A DNA stretch of 64,000 nt, from positions 73,931,665 to 73,995,664 of the forward strand of contig NC_065570.1 of NCBI RefSeq assembly GCF_937616625.2, given 5' to 3'. Source of the stretch: Mercurialis annua (Eukaryota > Streptophyta > Magnoliopsida > Malpighiales > Euphorbiaceae). Both the position numbers and the translations under genes were made by a program. This document shows positions 26,201-38,100 of this stretch, one piece after another. Position 1 is the stretch's first letter; the number at the start of each line of letters is the position of its first letter. Below the pieces are notes generated by a model. That model was not told the origin of the DNA, did no database searches, and was given only the letters and a program-made list of their open reading frames with translations.

Positions 26201-29200
26201 AATTTTGTTAGCTCGATAAGTTATCGGTTATTCGAACAACGTTTCTAGTTGGGATTATTTAAAATAATAGAAAAGTTATTTGATAAATTAATTTTTGTTT
26301 TATCCCATTTTTGGGGCTTTTCTGCATTCCCCAAAACAGCTCAGGGAGGGGAGTTTGGGTGCGTTTTGTTGACCCCTTACGCGTACCGGATCAAGTTGGA
26401 ACCTAAACGGAATTTTTAGACAGTGTTGCAGACAATAAAAATGTCAATTTAGTTTTGTAATCAGACTGTTTTAAGTAAGTGGTTTGATAGCCTTGAAATA
26501 GGATAGAAAAGGGGTTTTTGAAAAGTTGTGTTTAACTAGGAATTTTGTTAGCTCGATAAATTATCGGTTATTCGGACAACGTTTCTAGTTGGGATTATTA
26601 AAAATCATATAAAAGTTATTTGATAAATTAATTATCGTTTTATCCTGTTTTTGGGGCTAGTCTCCATTCCACAAAACAGCTCTGGGAGGAGAGTTTAGGT
26701 GTGTTTTTTACGCGTACCGGATGAAGTTGGAACTTCAACGGAAGTTTTAGAAGGTGTTGAAGAAAATAAGAATATTCAATTAGTTTGGTAATCAGACTGT
26801 TTTGAGTAAGCGTTTTGATAGCCCGAAGTAGGCTAGAAAAAGGATTTTTGAAAAGTTGAGTTTAACTAGGAATTTTGTTAGCTCGATAAGTTATTTGTTA
26901 TTCGGACAATGTTTCTAGTTGGGATAATTTATAACCATAGAAAAGTGATTTGGTAAATAAATTATCGTGTTATCCCGTTTTTGGGACTTTTCTACATTCC
27001 CCAAAATTGCTCAGGGAGGGGAATTTGGGTGCGTTTATTGACCCCCTACGTGTACCAGATGAAGTTGGAACCTGAGCGGAAGTTATCGATGGTCTTTTGG
27101 AAAATAATAATGTTCATTTGGTTTGGTAATCAGATTAATTTAAGTTAGCGTTTTGATAGCCCGAAGTAGCTAGAAAATGGATTTTTGAAAAGTTGAGTTT
27201 AATTAGGAATTTTGTTAGCTCGATAAGTTTAGGTTATTCAGACAACGTTTCTAGTTGGGATTAATTATAATTATAGAAAAGTTATTTGATATATAAATTA
27301 TCGTTTTATCCCCTTTTTGGGGCTTTTCTGCATCCCCCAAAATAGCTCAGGGAGGGTAGTTTGGGTACTTTTTTTTGACCCCTTACGCGTACCGGATAAA
27401 GTTGGAAGCTGAACAAAAGTTTTAGACGGTGTTGCAGAAAATAAGAATGTCCAATTAGTTCGGTAATCAGACTGTATTAAGTAAACGTTTTTGATAGCCT
27501 GAAGTAGGCTAAAAAAGGGATTTTTGGAAAGTTGAGTTTAACTAGGAATTTTGTTAGCTCGATAAATTATCGGTTATTCAGAAAACGTTTTCTAGTTGGG
27601 ATTGATTAAAATCATAGAAAAATTATTTGATAAATTAATTATCGTTTTATCCCGTTTTTGGGGCTTTTCTGCATTCCCCAAAAAAACTCAGGGAGGGGAT
27701 TTTAGGTGCGTTTTTGACCCCCTACGCGTACCGGATGAAGTTGGAAGCTGAACAAAAGTTTTAGAAAGTGTTGCAGAAAATAAGAATGTTCAATTTGTTT
27801 GATAATTAGACCGTTTTATGTAAGTGTTTTAATACCGTGAAGTAGGCAAGAAAAGGGATTTTTGAAAAGTTGAGTTTAATTAGGAATATTGTTACCTCGA
27901 TAAGTTATCGGTTATTCGGACAACGTTTCTAGTTGGGATTAATAAAAATCATAGAAATGTTATTTGATAAATTAATTATCGTTTTATCCCGTTTTTGGGA
28001 CTTTTGCATTCCTTAAAACAGCTCAGGGAGGGGAGTTTAGGTGCGTTTTTTGACCCCCTACGCGTACCGGATGAAGTTGGAAGCTGAACAAAAGTTTTAG
28101 ACGGTGTTGCAGTCAATAAGAATGTCCAATTAGTTTGGTAATCAGACTTTTTTTAGTCAGAGTTTTGATAGCCCGAAGTAGGCTAGAAAAGGGATTTTTG
28201 AAAAGTTGAGTTTCACTAGGAATTTTGTTAGCTCGATAAGTTATCGGTTATTCGAACAACGTTTCTAGTTGGAATTATTTAAAATAATAGAAAAGTTATT
28301 TGATAAATTAATTATTGTTTTATCCCATTTTTGGGGCTTTTCTGCATTCCCCAAAACAACTCAGGGAGGGGAGTTTGGGTGCGTTTTTTGACCCCTTAGG
28401 CGTACCGGATCAAGTTGGAACCTAAACGGAAGTTTTAGACAGTGTTGCAGACAATAAAAATGTCTATTTAGTTTTGTACTCAGACTGTTTTAAATAAGTG
28501 GTTTGATAGCCCGAAATAGGTTAGAAAAGGGATTTTTGAAAAAAGTTGTGTTTAACTAGGAATTTTGTTAGCTCGATAAATTATCGGTTATTCGGACAAC
28601 GTTTCTAGTTGGGATTATTGAAAATCATATAAAAGTTATTTGATAAATTAATTATCGTTTTATCCTGTTTTTGGGGCTAGTCTGCATTCCCCAAAACAGC
28701 TCAGGGAGGAGAGTTTGGGTGTGGTTTTTGACCCCCTAAGCGTACCGGATGAAGTTGGAACTTGAACGGAAGTTTTAGAAGGTGTTGAAGAAAATAAGAA
28801 TATTCAATTAGTTTGGTAATCAGACTGTTTTAAGTAAGCGTTTTGATATCCCGAATTATGCTAGAAAAGGGATTTTTGAAAAGTTGAGTTTAACTAGGAA
28901 TTTTGTTAGCTCGATAAGTTATTTGTTATTCGGACAATGTTTCTAGTTGAGATTATTTATAATCATTGAAAAGTGATTTGATAAATAAATTATCTTTTAT
29001 GCCGTTTTTGGGACTTTTCTGCATTCCCCAAAATTGCTCAGGGAGGGGAATTTGGGTGCGTTTATTGACCCCCTACGTGTACCAGATGAAGTTGGAACCT
29101 GAGCGGAAGTTATCGATGGTATTTCGGAAAATAAGAATGTTCAATTGGTTTGGTAATCAGATTAATTTAAGTAAGCGTTTTGATAGCCCGAAGTAGGCTA

Positions 29201-32189
29201 GAAAAGGGATTTTTAAAAAGTTGAATTTAACTAGGAATTTTGTTAGCTCGATAAGTTTAGGTTATTCGGACAACGTTTCTAGTTGGGATTAATTATAATA
29301 ATAGAAAAGTTATTTGATAAATAAATCATCGTTTTATCCCGTTTTTGGGGCTTTTCTGCATCCCCAAAATAGCTCAGGGAGGGGAGTTTGGGTGCTTTTT
29401 TAACCCCCTACACGCACCAGATGAAGTTGGAAGCTGAACAAAAGTTTTAGACGGTATTACAGAAAATAAGAATGTCCAATTAGTTCGGTAATCAGACTGT
29501 TTTAAGTAAACGTTTTGATAGCCCGAAGTAGGCTAGAAAAGGAATTTTTGAAAAGTTGAGTTTATCTAGGAATTTTTTTAGCTCGATAAGTTTAGGTCAT
29601 TCAGACAACGTTTCAATTGGGATTAATTATAACCATAGAAAAGTTATTTGATAAATAAATTATTGTTTTATCCCTTTTTGGGACTTTTCTGCATTCCCTA
29701 AAATTGCTAAGGGAGAGGAATTTGGGTGGGTCTATTGACCCCCTACGTGTACCAGATGAAGATGGAACCTCAACGAAAGTTTTAGACGGTGTTGTAGAAA
29801 ATAAGAATGTTCAATTTGTTTGGTAATCAGACTGTTTTATGTAAGTGTTTTGATATTCTGAAGTAGGCAAGAAAAGGAATTTTTGAAAAATTGCGTTTAA
29901 TTAGGAATATTGTTAACTCGATAAGTTATAGGTTACTCGGACAACGTTTCTAGTTGGGATTAATAAAAATCATAGAAATGTTATTTGATAAATTAATTAT
30001 CGTTTTATCCCGTTTTTTGGGATTTTCTGCATTCCTTAAAACAGCTCAGGGAGGGGAGTTTAGGTGCGTTTTTTGACCCCATACGCGTACCGGATGAAGT
30101 TGGAAGCTGAACAAAAGTTTTATACGGTGTTGCAGTCAATAAGAATGTCCAATTAGTTTGGTAATCAGACTTTTTTTAGTCAGCGTTTTGATAGCCCGAA
30201 GTAGGCTAGAAAAGGGATTTTTGAAAAGTTGAGTTTAACTAGGAATTTTGTTAGCTCGATAAGTTATCGGTTATTCGAACAACTTTTCTAGTTGGGATTA
30301 TTTAAAATAATAAAAAAGTTATTTGATAAATTAATTATTGTTTTATCCCATTTTTTGGGGTTTTTCTGCATTCCCCAAAACAGCTCAGGGAGGGGAGTTT
30401 GGGTGCGTTTTTTGACCCCTTACACGTACCGGATCAAGTTGGAACCTAAACGGAAGTTTTAGACAGTGTTGCAGACAATAAAAATGTCTATATAGTTTTG
30501 TAATCAGACTGTTTTAAGTAAATGGTTTGATAGCCCGAAATAGGATAAAAAGGAGATTTTTGAAAAGTTGTGTTTAACTAGGAATTTTGTTAGCTCGATA
30601 AATTATCGGTTATTCGGACAACGTTTCTAGTTGGGATTATTGAAAATCATATAAAAGTTATTTGATAAATTAATTATCGTTTTATCCTGTTTTTGGGGCT
30701 AGTCTGCATTCCCAAAAACAGCTCAGGGAGGAGAGTTTGGGTGTATTTTTTGACCCCCTACGCGTACCGGATGAAGTTGGAACTTAAACGGAAATTTTAG
30801 AAGGTGTTTAAGAAAATAAGAATACTCAATTAGTTTGGTAATCAGACTGTATTAAGTAAGCGGTTTGATAGCCCGAAATAGACTAGAAAAGGGATTTTTG
30901 AAAAGTTGAGTTTAACTAGGAATTTTGTTAGCTCGATAATTTATTTGTTATTCGGACAATGTTTCTAGTTGGGATTATTTATAATCATAGAAAAGTGATT
31001 TGATAAATAAATTATCGTTTTATCCCGTTTTTGGGACTTTTCTGCATTCCCCAAAATTACTCAGGGAGGGGAATTTGGGTGCGTTTATTGACCCCCTACG
31101 TGTACCAGATGAAGTTGGAACCTAAGCGGAAGTTATCGATGGTGTTTCGGAAAATAAGAATGTTCATTTGGTTTGGTAATCAGATTAATTTAAGTAAGCG
31201 TTTTGATACCCTGAAGTAGGCTAGAAAAGGGATTTTTGAAAAGTTGAGTTTAACTAGGAATTTTGTTAGATCGATAAGTTATCGGTTATTCGGAAAACGT
31301 TTTCTAGTTGGGATTGATTAAAATCATAGAAAAATTATTTGATAAATTAATTATCGTTTTATCCCGTTTTTGGGGCTTTTCTGCAGTCCCCAAAAAAACT
31401 CAGGGAGGGGATTTTAGGTGCGTTTTTGACCCCCTACGCGTACTAGATGAAGTTGGAAGCTGAACAAAAGTTTTAGAAAGTGTTGCAGAAAATAAGAATG
31501 TTCAATTTGTTTAGTAATCAGACCGTTTTATGTAAGTGTTTTGATACCCTGAAGTAGGCAAGAAAAGGGATTTTTGAAAAGTTGAGTTTAATTAGGAATA
31601 TTGTTACCTCGATAAGTTATCGGTTATTCGGAAAACATTTCTAGTTGGGATTAATAAAAATCATAGAAATGTTATTTGATAAATTAATTATCGTTTTATC
31701 CCGTTTTTAGGGACTTTTGCATTCCTTAAAACAGCTCAGGGAGGGGAGTTTAGGTGCGTTTTTTGACCCCCTACGCGTACCGGATGAAGTTGGAAGCTGA
31801 ACAAAAGTTTTAGACGGTGTTGCAGTCAATAAGAATGTCCAATATGTTTGGTAATCAGACTTTTATTAGTCAGAGTTTTGATAGCCCGAAGTAGGCTAGA
31901 AAAGGGATTTTTGAAAAGTTGAGTTTCACTAGGAATTTTGTTAGCTCGATAAGTAATCGGTTATTCAAACAACGTTTCTAGTTGGAATTATTTAAAATAA
32001 TAGAAAAGTTATTTGATAAATTAATTATTGTTTTATCCCATTTTTGGGGCTTTTCTGCATTCCCCAAAACAACTCAGGGAGGGGAGTTTGGGTGCGTTTT
32101 TTGACCCCTTAGGCGTACCGGATCAAGTTGGAACCTAAACGGAAGTTTTAGACAGTGTTGCAGACAATAAAAATATCTATTTAGTTTTG
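20841..32189 (+). repeat. 11.35-kb higher-order repeat, copy 1
   Basis: About 33 to 34 monomers. Matching landmarks lie 11,348-11,350 bp apart across its whole length (for example 21,212/32,561, 23,276/34,625, 24,963/36,312, 28,966/40,314 and 31,031/42,379). Edges are approximate and set by the marker GACTGTTTTAAATAAGTGG at 20,841 and 32,190. Inside it, 20.8-23.2 kb and 28.4-31.0 kb are related segments, but only the first carries the 119-bp deletion. Confidence 0.88.
30140..30270 (+). repeat. Undeleted counterpart of the 119-bp deletion monomer
   Basis: Here the monomer is complete between AAGAATGTC and GGTTATTCGAAC. In the equivalent monomers at 3719, 5622, ~13,330, ~15,231, ~22,514 and ~33,860 those two words are joined directly, losing 119 bp. 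A TC at both ends is consistent with microhomology. The second complete counterpart is near 41,490. The deletion is a useful lineage marker for the higher-order repeats. Confidence 0.85.
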
Positions 32190-35100
32190 TAATCAGACTG
32201 TTTTAAATAAGTGGTTTGATAGCCCGAAATAGGTTAGAAAAGGGATTTTTGAAAAAAGTTGTGTTTAACTAGGAATTTTGTTAGCTCGATAAATTATCGG
32301 TTATTCGGACAACGTTTCTAGTTGGGATTATTGAAAATCATATAAAAGTTATTTGATAAATTAATTATCGTTTTATCCTGTTTTTGGGGCTAGTCTGCAT
32401 TCCCCAAAACAGCTTAGGGAGGAGAGTTTGGGTGTGGTTTTTGACCCCCTAAGCGTACCGGATGAAGTTGGAACTTGAACGGAAGTTTTAGAAGGTGTTG
32501 AAGAAAATAAGAATATTCAATTAGTTTGGTAATCAGACTGTTTTAAGTAAGCGTTTTGATAGCCCGAATTAGGCTAGAAAAGGGATTTTTGAAAAGTTGA
32601 GTTTAACTAGGAATTTTGTTAGCTCGATAAGTTATTTGTTATTCGGACAATGTTTCTAGTTGGGATAATTTATAATCATAGAAAAGTGATTTGATAAATA
32701 AATTATCGTTTTATCCCTTTTTTGGGACTTTTCTGCATTCCCCAAAATTGCTCAGGGAGGGGAATTTGGGTGCGTTTATTGACCCCCTACGTGTACCAGA
32801 TGAAGTTGGAACCTGAGTGGAAGTTATCGATGGTGTTTCGGAAAATAAGAACGTTCAATTGGTTTGGTAATCAGATTAATTTAAGTAAGCGTTTTGATAG
32901 CCCGAAGTAGGCTAGAAAAGGGATTTTTAAAAAGTTGAATTTAACTAGGAATTTTGTTAGCTCGATAAGTTTAGGTTATTCGGACAACGTTTCTAGTTGG
33001 GATTAATTATAATAATAGAAAAGTTATTTGATAAATAAATCATCGTTTTATCCCGTTTTTGGGGCTTTTCTGCATCCCCAAAATAGCTCAGGGAGGGGAG
33101 TTTGGGTGCTTTTTTAACCCCTACACGCACCAGATGAAGTTGGAAGCTGAACAAAAGTTTTAGACGGTATTACAGAAAATAAGAATGTCCAATTAGTTCG
33201 GTAATCAGACTGTTTTAAGTAAACGTTTTGATAGCCCGAAGTAGGCTAGAAAAGGAATTTTTGAAAAGTTGAGTTTATCTAGGAATTTTTTTAGCTCGAT
33301 AAGTTTAGGTCATTCAGACAACGTTTCTAGTTGGGATTAATTATAATCATAGAAAAGTTATTTGATAAATAAATTATTGTTTTATCCCTTTTTGGGACTT
33401 TTCTGCATTCCCTAAAATTGCTAAGGGAGAGGAATTTGGGTGCGTTTTTGACCCCCTACGTGTACCGGATGAAGATGGAACCTCAACGAAAGTTTTAGAC
33501 GGTGTTGTAGAAAATAAGAATGTTCAATTTGTTTGGTAATCAGACTGTTTTATGTAAGTGTTTTGATATTCTGAAGTAGGCAAGAAAAGGAATTTTTGAA
33601 AAATTGCGTTTAATTAGGAATATTGTTACCTCGATAAGTTATAGGTTACTCGGACAACGTTTCTAGTTGGGATTAATAAAAATCATAGAAATGTTATTTG
33701 ATAAATTAATTATCGTTTTATCCCGTTTTTTGGGATTTTCTGCATTCCTTAAAACAGCTCAGGGAGGGGAGTTTAGGTGCGTTTTTTGACCCCATACGCG
33801 TACCGGATGAAGTTGGAAGCTGAACAAAAGTTTTATACTGTGTTGCAGTCAATAAGAATGTCGGTTATTCGAACAACGTTTCTAGTTGGGATTATTTAAA
33901 ATAATAAAAAAGTTATTTGATAAATTAATTATTGTTTTATCCCATTTTTTGGGGCTTTTCTGCATTCCCCAAAACAGCTCAGGGAGGGGAGTTTGGGTGC
34001 GTTTTTTGACCCCTTACATGTACCGGATCAAGTTGGAACCTAAACGGAAGTTTTAGACAGTGTTGCAGACAATAAAAATGTCTATATAGTTTTGTAATCA
34101 GACTGTTTTAAGTAAGTGGTTTGATAGCCCGAAATAGGATAAAAAAGAGATTTTTGAAAAGTTGTGTTTAACTAGGAATTTTGTTAGCTCGATAAATTAT
34201 CGGTTATTCGGACAACGTTTCTAGTTGGGATTATTGAAAATCATATAAAAGTTATTTGATAAATTAATTATCGTTTTATCCTGTTTTTGGGGCTAGTCTG
34301 CATTCCCAAAAACAGCTCAGGGAGGAGAGTTTGGGTGTATTTTTTGACCCCCTACGCGTACCGGATGAAGTTGGAACTTAAACGGAAGTTTTAGAAGGTG
34401 TTTAAGAAAATAAGAATATTCAATTAGTTTGGTAATCAGACTGTATTAAGTAAGCGTTTTGATAGCCCGAAATAGACTAGAAAAGGGATTTTTGAAAAGT
34501 TGAGTTTAACTAGGAATTTTGTTAGCTCGATAATTTATTTGTTATTCGGACAATGTTTCTAGTTGGGATTATTTATAATCATAGAAAAGTGATTTGATAA
34601 ATAAATTATCGTTTTATCCCGTTTTTGGGACTTTTCTGCATTCCCCAAAATTACTCAGGGAGGGGAATTTGGGTGCGTTTATTGACCCCCTACGTGTACC
34701 AGATGAAGTTGGAACCTCAGCGGAAGTTATCGATGGTGTTTCGGAAAATAAGAATGTTCATTTGGTTTGGTAATCAGATTAATTTAAGTAAGCGTTTTGA
34801 TAGCCTGAAGTAGGCTAGAAAAGGGATTTTTGAAAAGTTGAGTTTAACTAGGAATTTTGTTAGATCGATAAGTTATCGGTTATTCGGAAAACGTTTTCTA
34901 GTTGGGATTGATTAAAATCATAGAAAAATTATTTGATAAATTAATTATCGTTTTATCCCGTTTTTGGGGCTTTTCTGCAGTCCCCAAAAAAACTCAGGGA
35001 GGGGATTTTAGGTGCGTTTTTGACCCCCTACGCGTACCAGATAAAGTTGGAAGCTGAACAAAAGTATTAGAAAGTGTTGCAGAAAATAAGAATGTTCAAT

Positions 35101-38100
35101 TTGTTTGGTAATCAGACCCTTTTATGTAAGTGTTTTGATACCCTGAAGTAGGCAAGAAAAGGGATTTTTGAAAAGTTGAGTTTAATTAGGAATATTGTTA
35201 CCTCGATAAGTTATCGGTTATTCGGACAACGTTTCTAGTTGGGATTAATAAAAATCATAGAAATGTTATTTGATAAATTAATTATCGTTTTATCCCGTTT
35301 TTGGGGCTTCTGCATTCCTTAAAACAGCTCAGGGAGGGGAGTTTAGGTGCGTTTTTTGACCCCCTACGCGTACCGGATGAAGTTGGAAGCTGAACAAAAG
35401 TTTTAGACGGTGTTGCAGTAAATAAGAATGTCCAATTAGTTTGGTAATCAGACTTTTTTTAGTCAGCGTTTTGATAGCCCGAAGTAGGCTAGAAAAGGGA
35501 TTTTTGAAAAGTTGAGTTTAACTAGGAATTTTGTTAGCTCGATAAGTTATCGGTTATTCGAACAACGTTTCTAGTTGGGATTATTTAAAATAATAGAAAA
35601 GTTATTTGATAAATTAATTATTGTTTTATCCAATTTTTGGGGCTTTTCTGCATTCCCCAAAACAGCTCAGGGAGGGGAGTTTGGGTGCGTTTTTTGACCC
35701 CTTACGCATACCGGATCAAGTTGGAACCTAAACGGAAGTTTTAGAGAGTGTTGCAGAAAATAAAAATATCTATATAGTTTTGTAATCAGACTGTTTTAAG
35801 TAAGTGGTTTGATAGCCCGAAATAGGATAAAAAAGGGATTTTTGAAAAGTTGTGTTTAACTAGGAATTTTGTTAGCTCGATAAATTATCGGTTATTCGGA
35901 CAACGTTTCTAGTTGGGATTATTGAAAATCATATAAAAGTTATTTAATAAATTAATTATCGTTTATCCTGTTTTTGGGGCTAGTCTGCATTCCCAAAAAC
36001 AGCTCAGGGAGGAGAGTTTGGGTGTGTTTTTTGACCCCCTACGCGTACCGGATGAAGTTGGAACTTAAACGGAAGTTTTAGAAGGTGTTGAAGAAAAGAA
36101 GAATATTCAATTAGTTTGGTAATCAGACTGTTTTAAGTAAGCGTTTTGATAGCCCGAAGTAAGCTAGAAAAGGAATTTTTGAAAAGTTGAGTTTAACTAG
36201 GAATTTTGTTAGCTCGATAAGTTATTTGTTATTCGGACAATGTTTCTAGTTGGGATAATTTATAATCATAGAAAAGTGATTTGATAAATAAATTATCGTT
36301 TTATCCCGTTTTTGGAAATTTTCTGCATTCCCCAAAATTGCTCAGGGAGGGGAATTTGGGTGCGTTTATTGACCCCCTACGTGTACCAGATGAAGTTGGA
36401 ACCTAAGCGGAAGTTATCGATGGTGTTTCGAAAAATAATAATGTTCATTTGGTTTGGTAATCAGATTAATTTAAGTTATCGTTTTGATAGCCCGAAGTAG
36501 GCTAGAAAAGGGATTTTTGAAAAGTTGAGTTTAACTAGGAATTTTGTTAGCTCGATAAGTTTAGGTTATTCGGACAACGTTTCTAGTTGGGATTAATTAT
36601 AATCATAGAAAAGTTATTTGATAAATAAATTATCGTTTTATCCCGTTTTTGGGGCTTTTCTACATCCCCAAAATAGCTCAGGGAGGGGAGTTTGGGTGCT
36701 TTTTTTGACCCCCTACGCGTACCGGATGAAGTTGGAAGCGCAACAAAATTTTTAGACGGTGTTGCAGAAAATAAGAATGTCCAATTAGTTCGGTAATCAG
36801 ACTGTTTTAAGTAAATGTTTTGATAGCCCGAAATAGGCTAGAAAAGAAATTTTTGAAAAGTTAAGTTTAACTAGGAATTTTGTTAGCTCGATAATTTATT
36901 GGTTATTCGAACAATGTTTATAGTTGGGATTATTTATAATCATAGAAAAGTGATTTGATAAATAAATTATTTATTTATCCCTTTTTGGGACTTTTCTGCA
37001 TTCCCTAAAATTTCTAAGGGAGAGGAATTTGGGTGCGTTTATTAACCCCCTACGTGTACCGGATGAAGATGGAACCTCAACGGAAGTTTTAGACGGTGTT
37101 GCAGAAAATAAGAATGTTCAATTTGTTTGGTAATCAGACCGTTTTATGTAAGTGTTTTGATACCCTGAAGTAGGCAAGAAAAGGGATTTTTGAAAAGTTG
37201 CGTTTAATTAGGAATATTGTTACCTCGATAAGTTATCGGTTATTCGGACAACGTTTCTAGTTGGGATTAATAAAAATCATAGAAATGTGATTTGATAGAT
37301 TAATTATCGTTTTATCCCGTTTTTGGGGCTTTTCTGCATTCCTTAAAACAGCTCAGAGAGGAGAGTTTAGGTGCGTTTTTTGACCCCTACGCGTACCGGA
37401 TGAAGTTGGAAGCTGAACAAAAGTTTTTGACGGTGTTGCAGTCAATAAAAATGTCCAATTAGTTTGGTAATCAAACTTTTTTTAGTCAGTGTTTTGATAG
37501 CCCGAGGTAGGCTAGAAAAGGGATTTTTGAAAAGTTGAGTTTAACTAGGAATTTTGTTAGCTCGATAAGTTATCGGTTATTCGAACAACGTTTCTAGTTG
37601 GGATTATTTAAAATAATAGAAAAGTTATTTGATAAATTAATTTTTGTTTTATCCCATTTTTGGGGCTTTTCTGCATTCCCCAAAACAGCTCAGGGAGGGG
37701 AGTTTGGGTGCGTTTTGTTGACCCCTTACGCGTACCGGATCAAGTTGGAACCTAAACGGAAGTTTTAGACAGTGTTGCAGACAATAAAAATGTCAATTTA
37801 GTTTTGTAATCAGACTGTTTTAAGTAAGTGGTTTGATAGCCTTGAAATAGGATAGAAAAGGGGTTTTTGAAAAGTTGTGTTTAACTAGGAATTTTGTTAG
37901 CTCGATAAATTATCGGTTATTCGGACAACGTTTCTAGTTGGGATTATTAAAAATCATATAAAAGTTATTTGATAAATTAATTATCGTTTTATCCTGTTTT
38001 TGGGGCTAGTCTCCATTCCACAAAACAGCTCTGGGAGGAGAGTTTAGGTGTGTTTTTTACGCGTACCGGATGAAGTTGGAACTTCAACGGAAGTTTTAGA

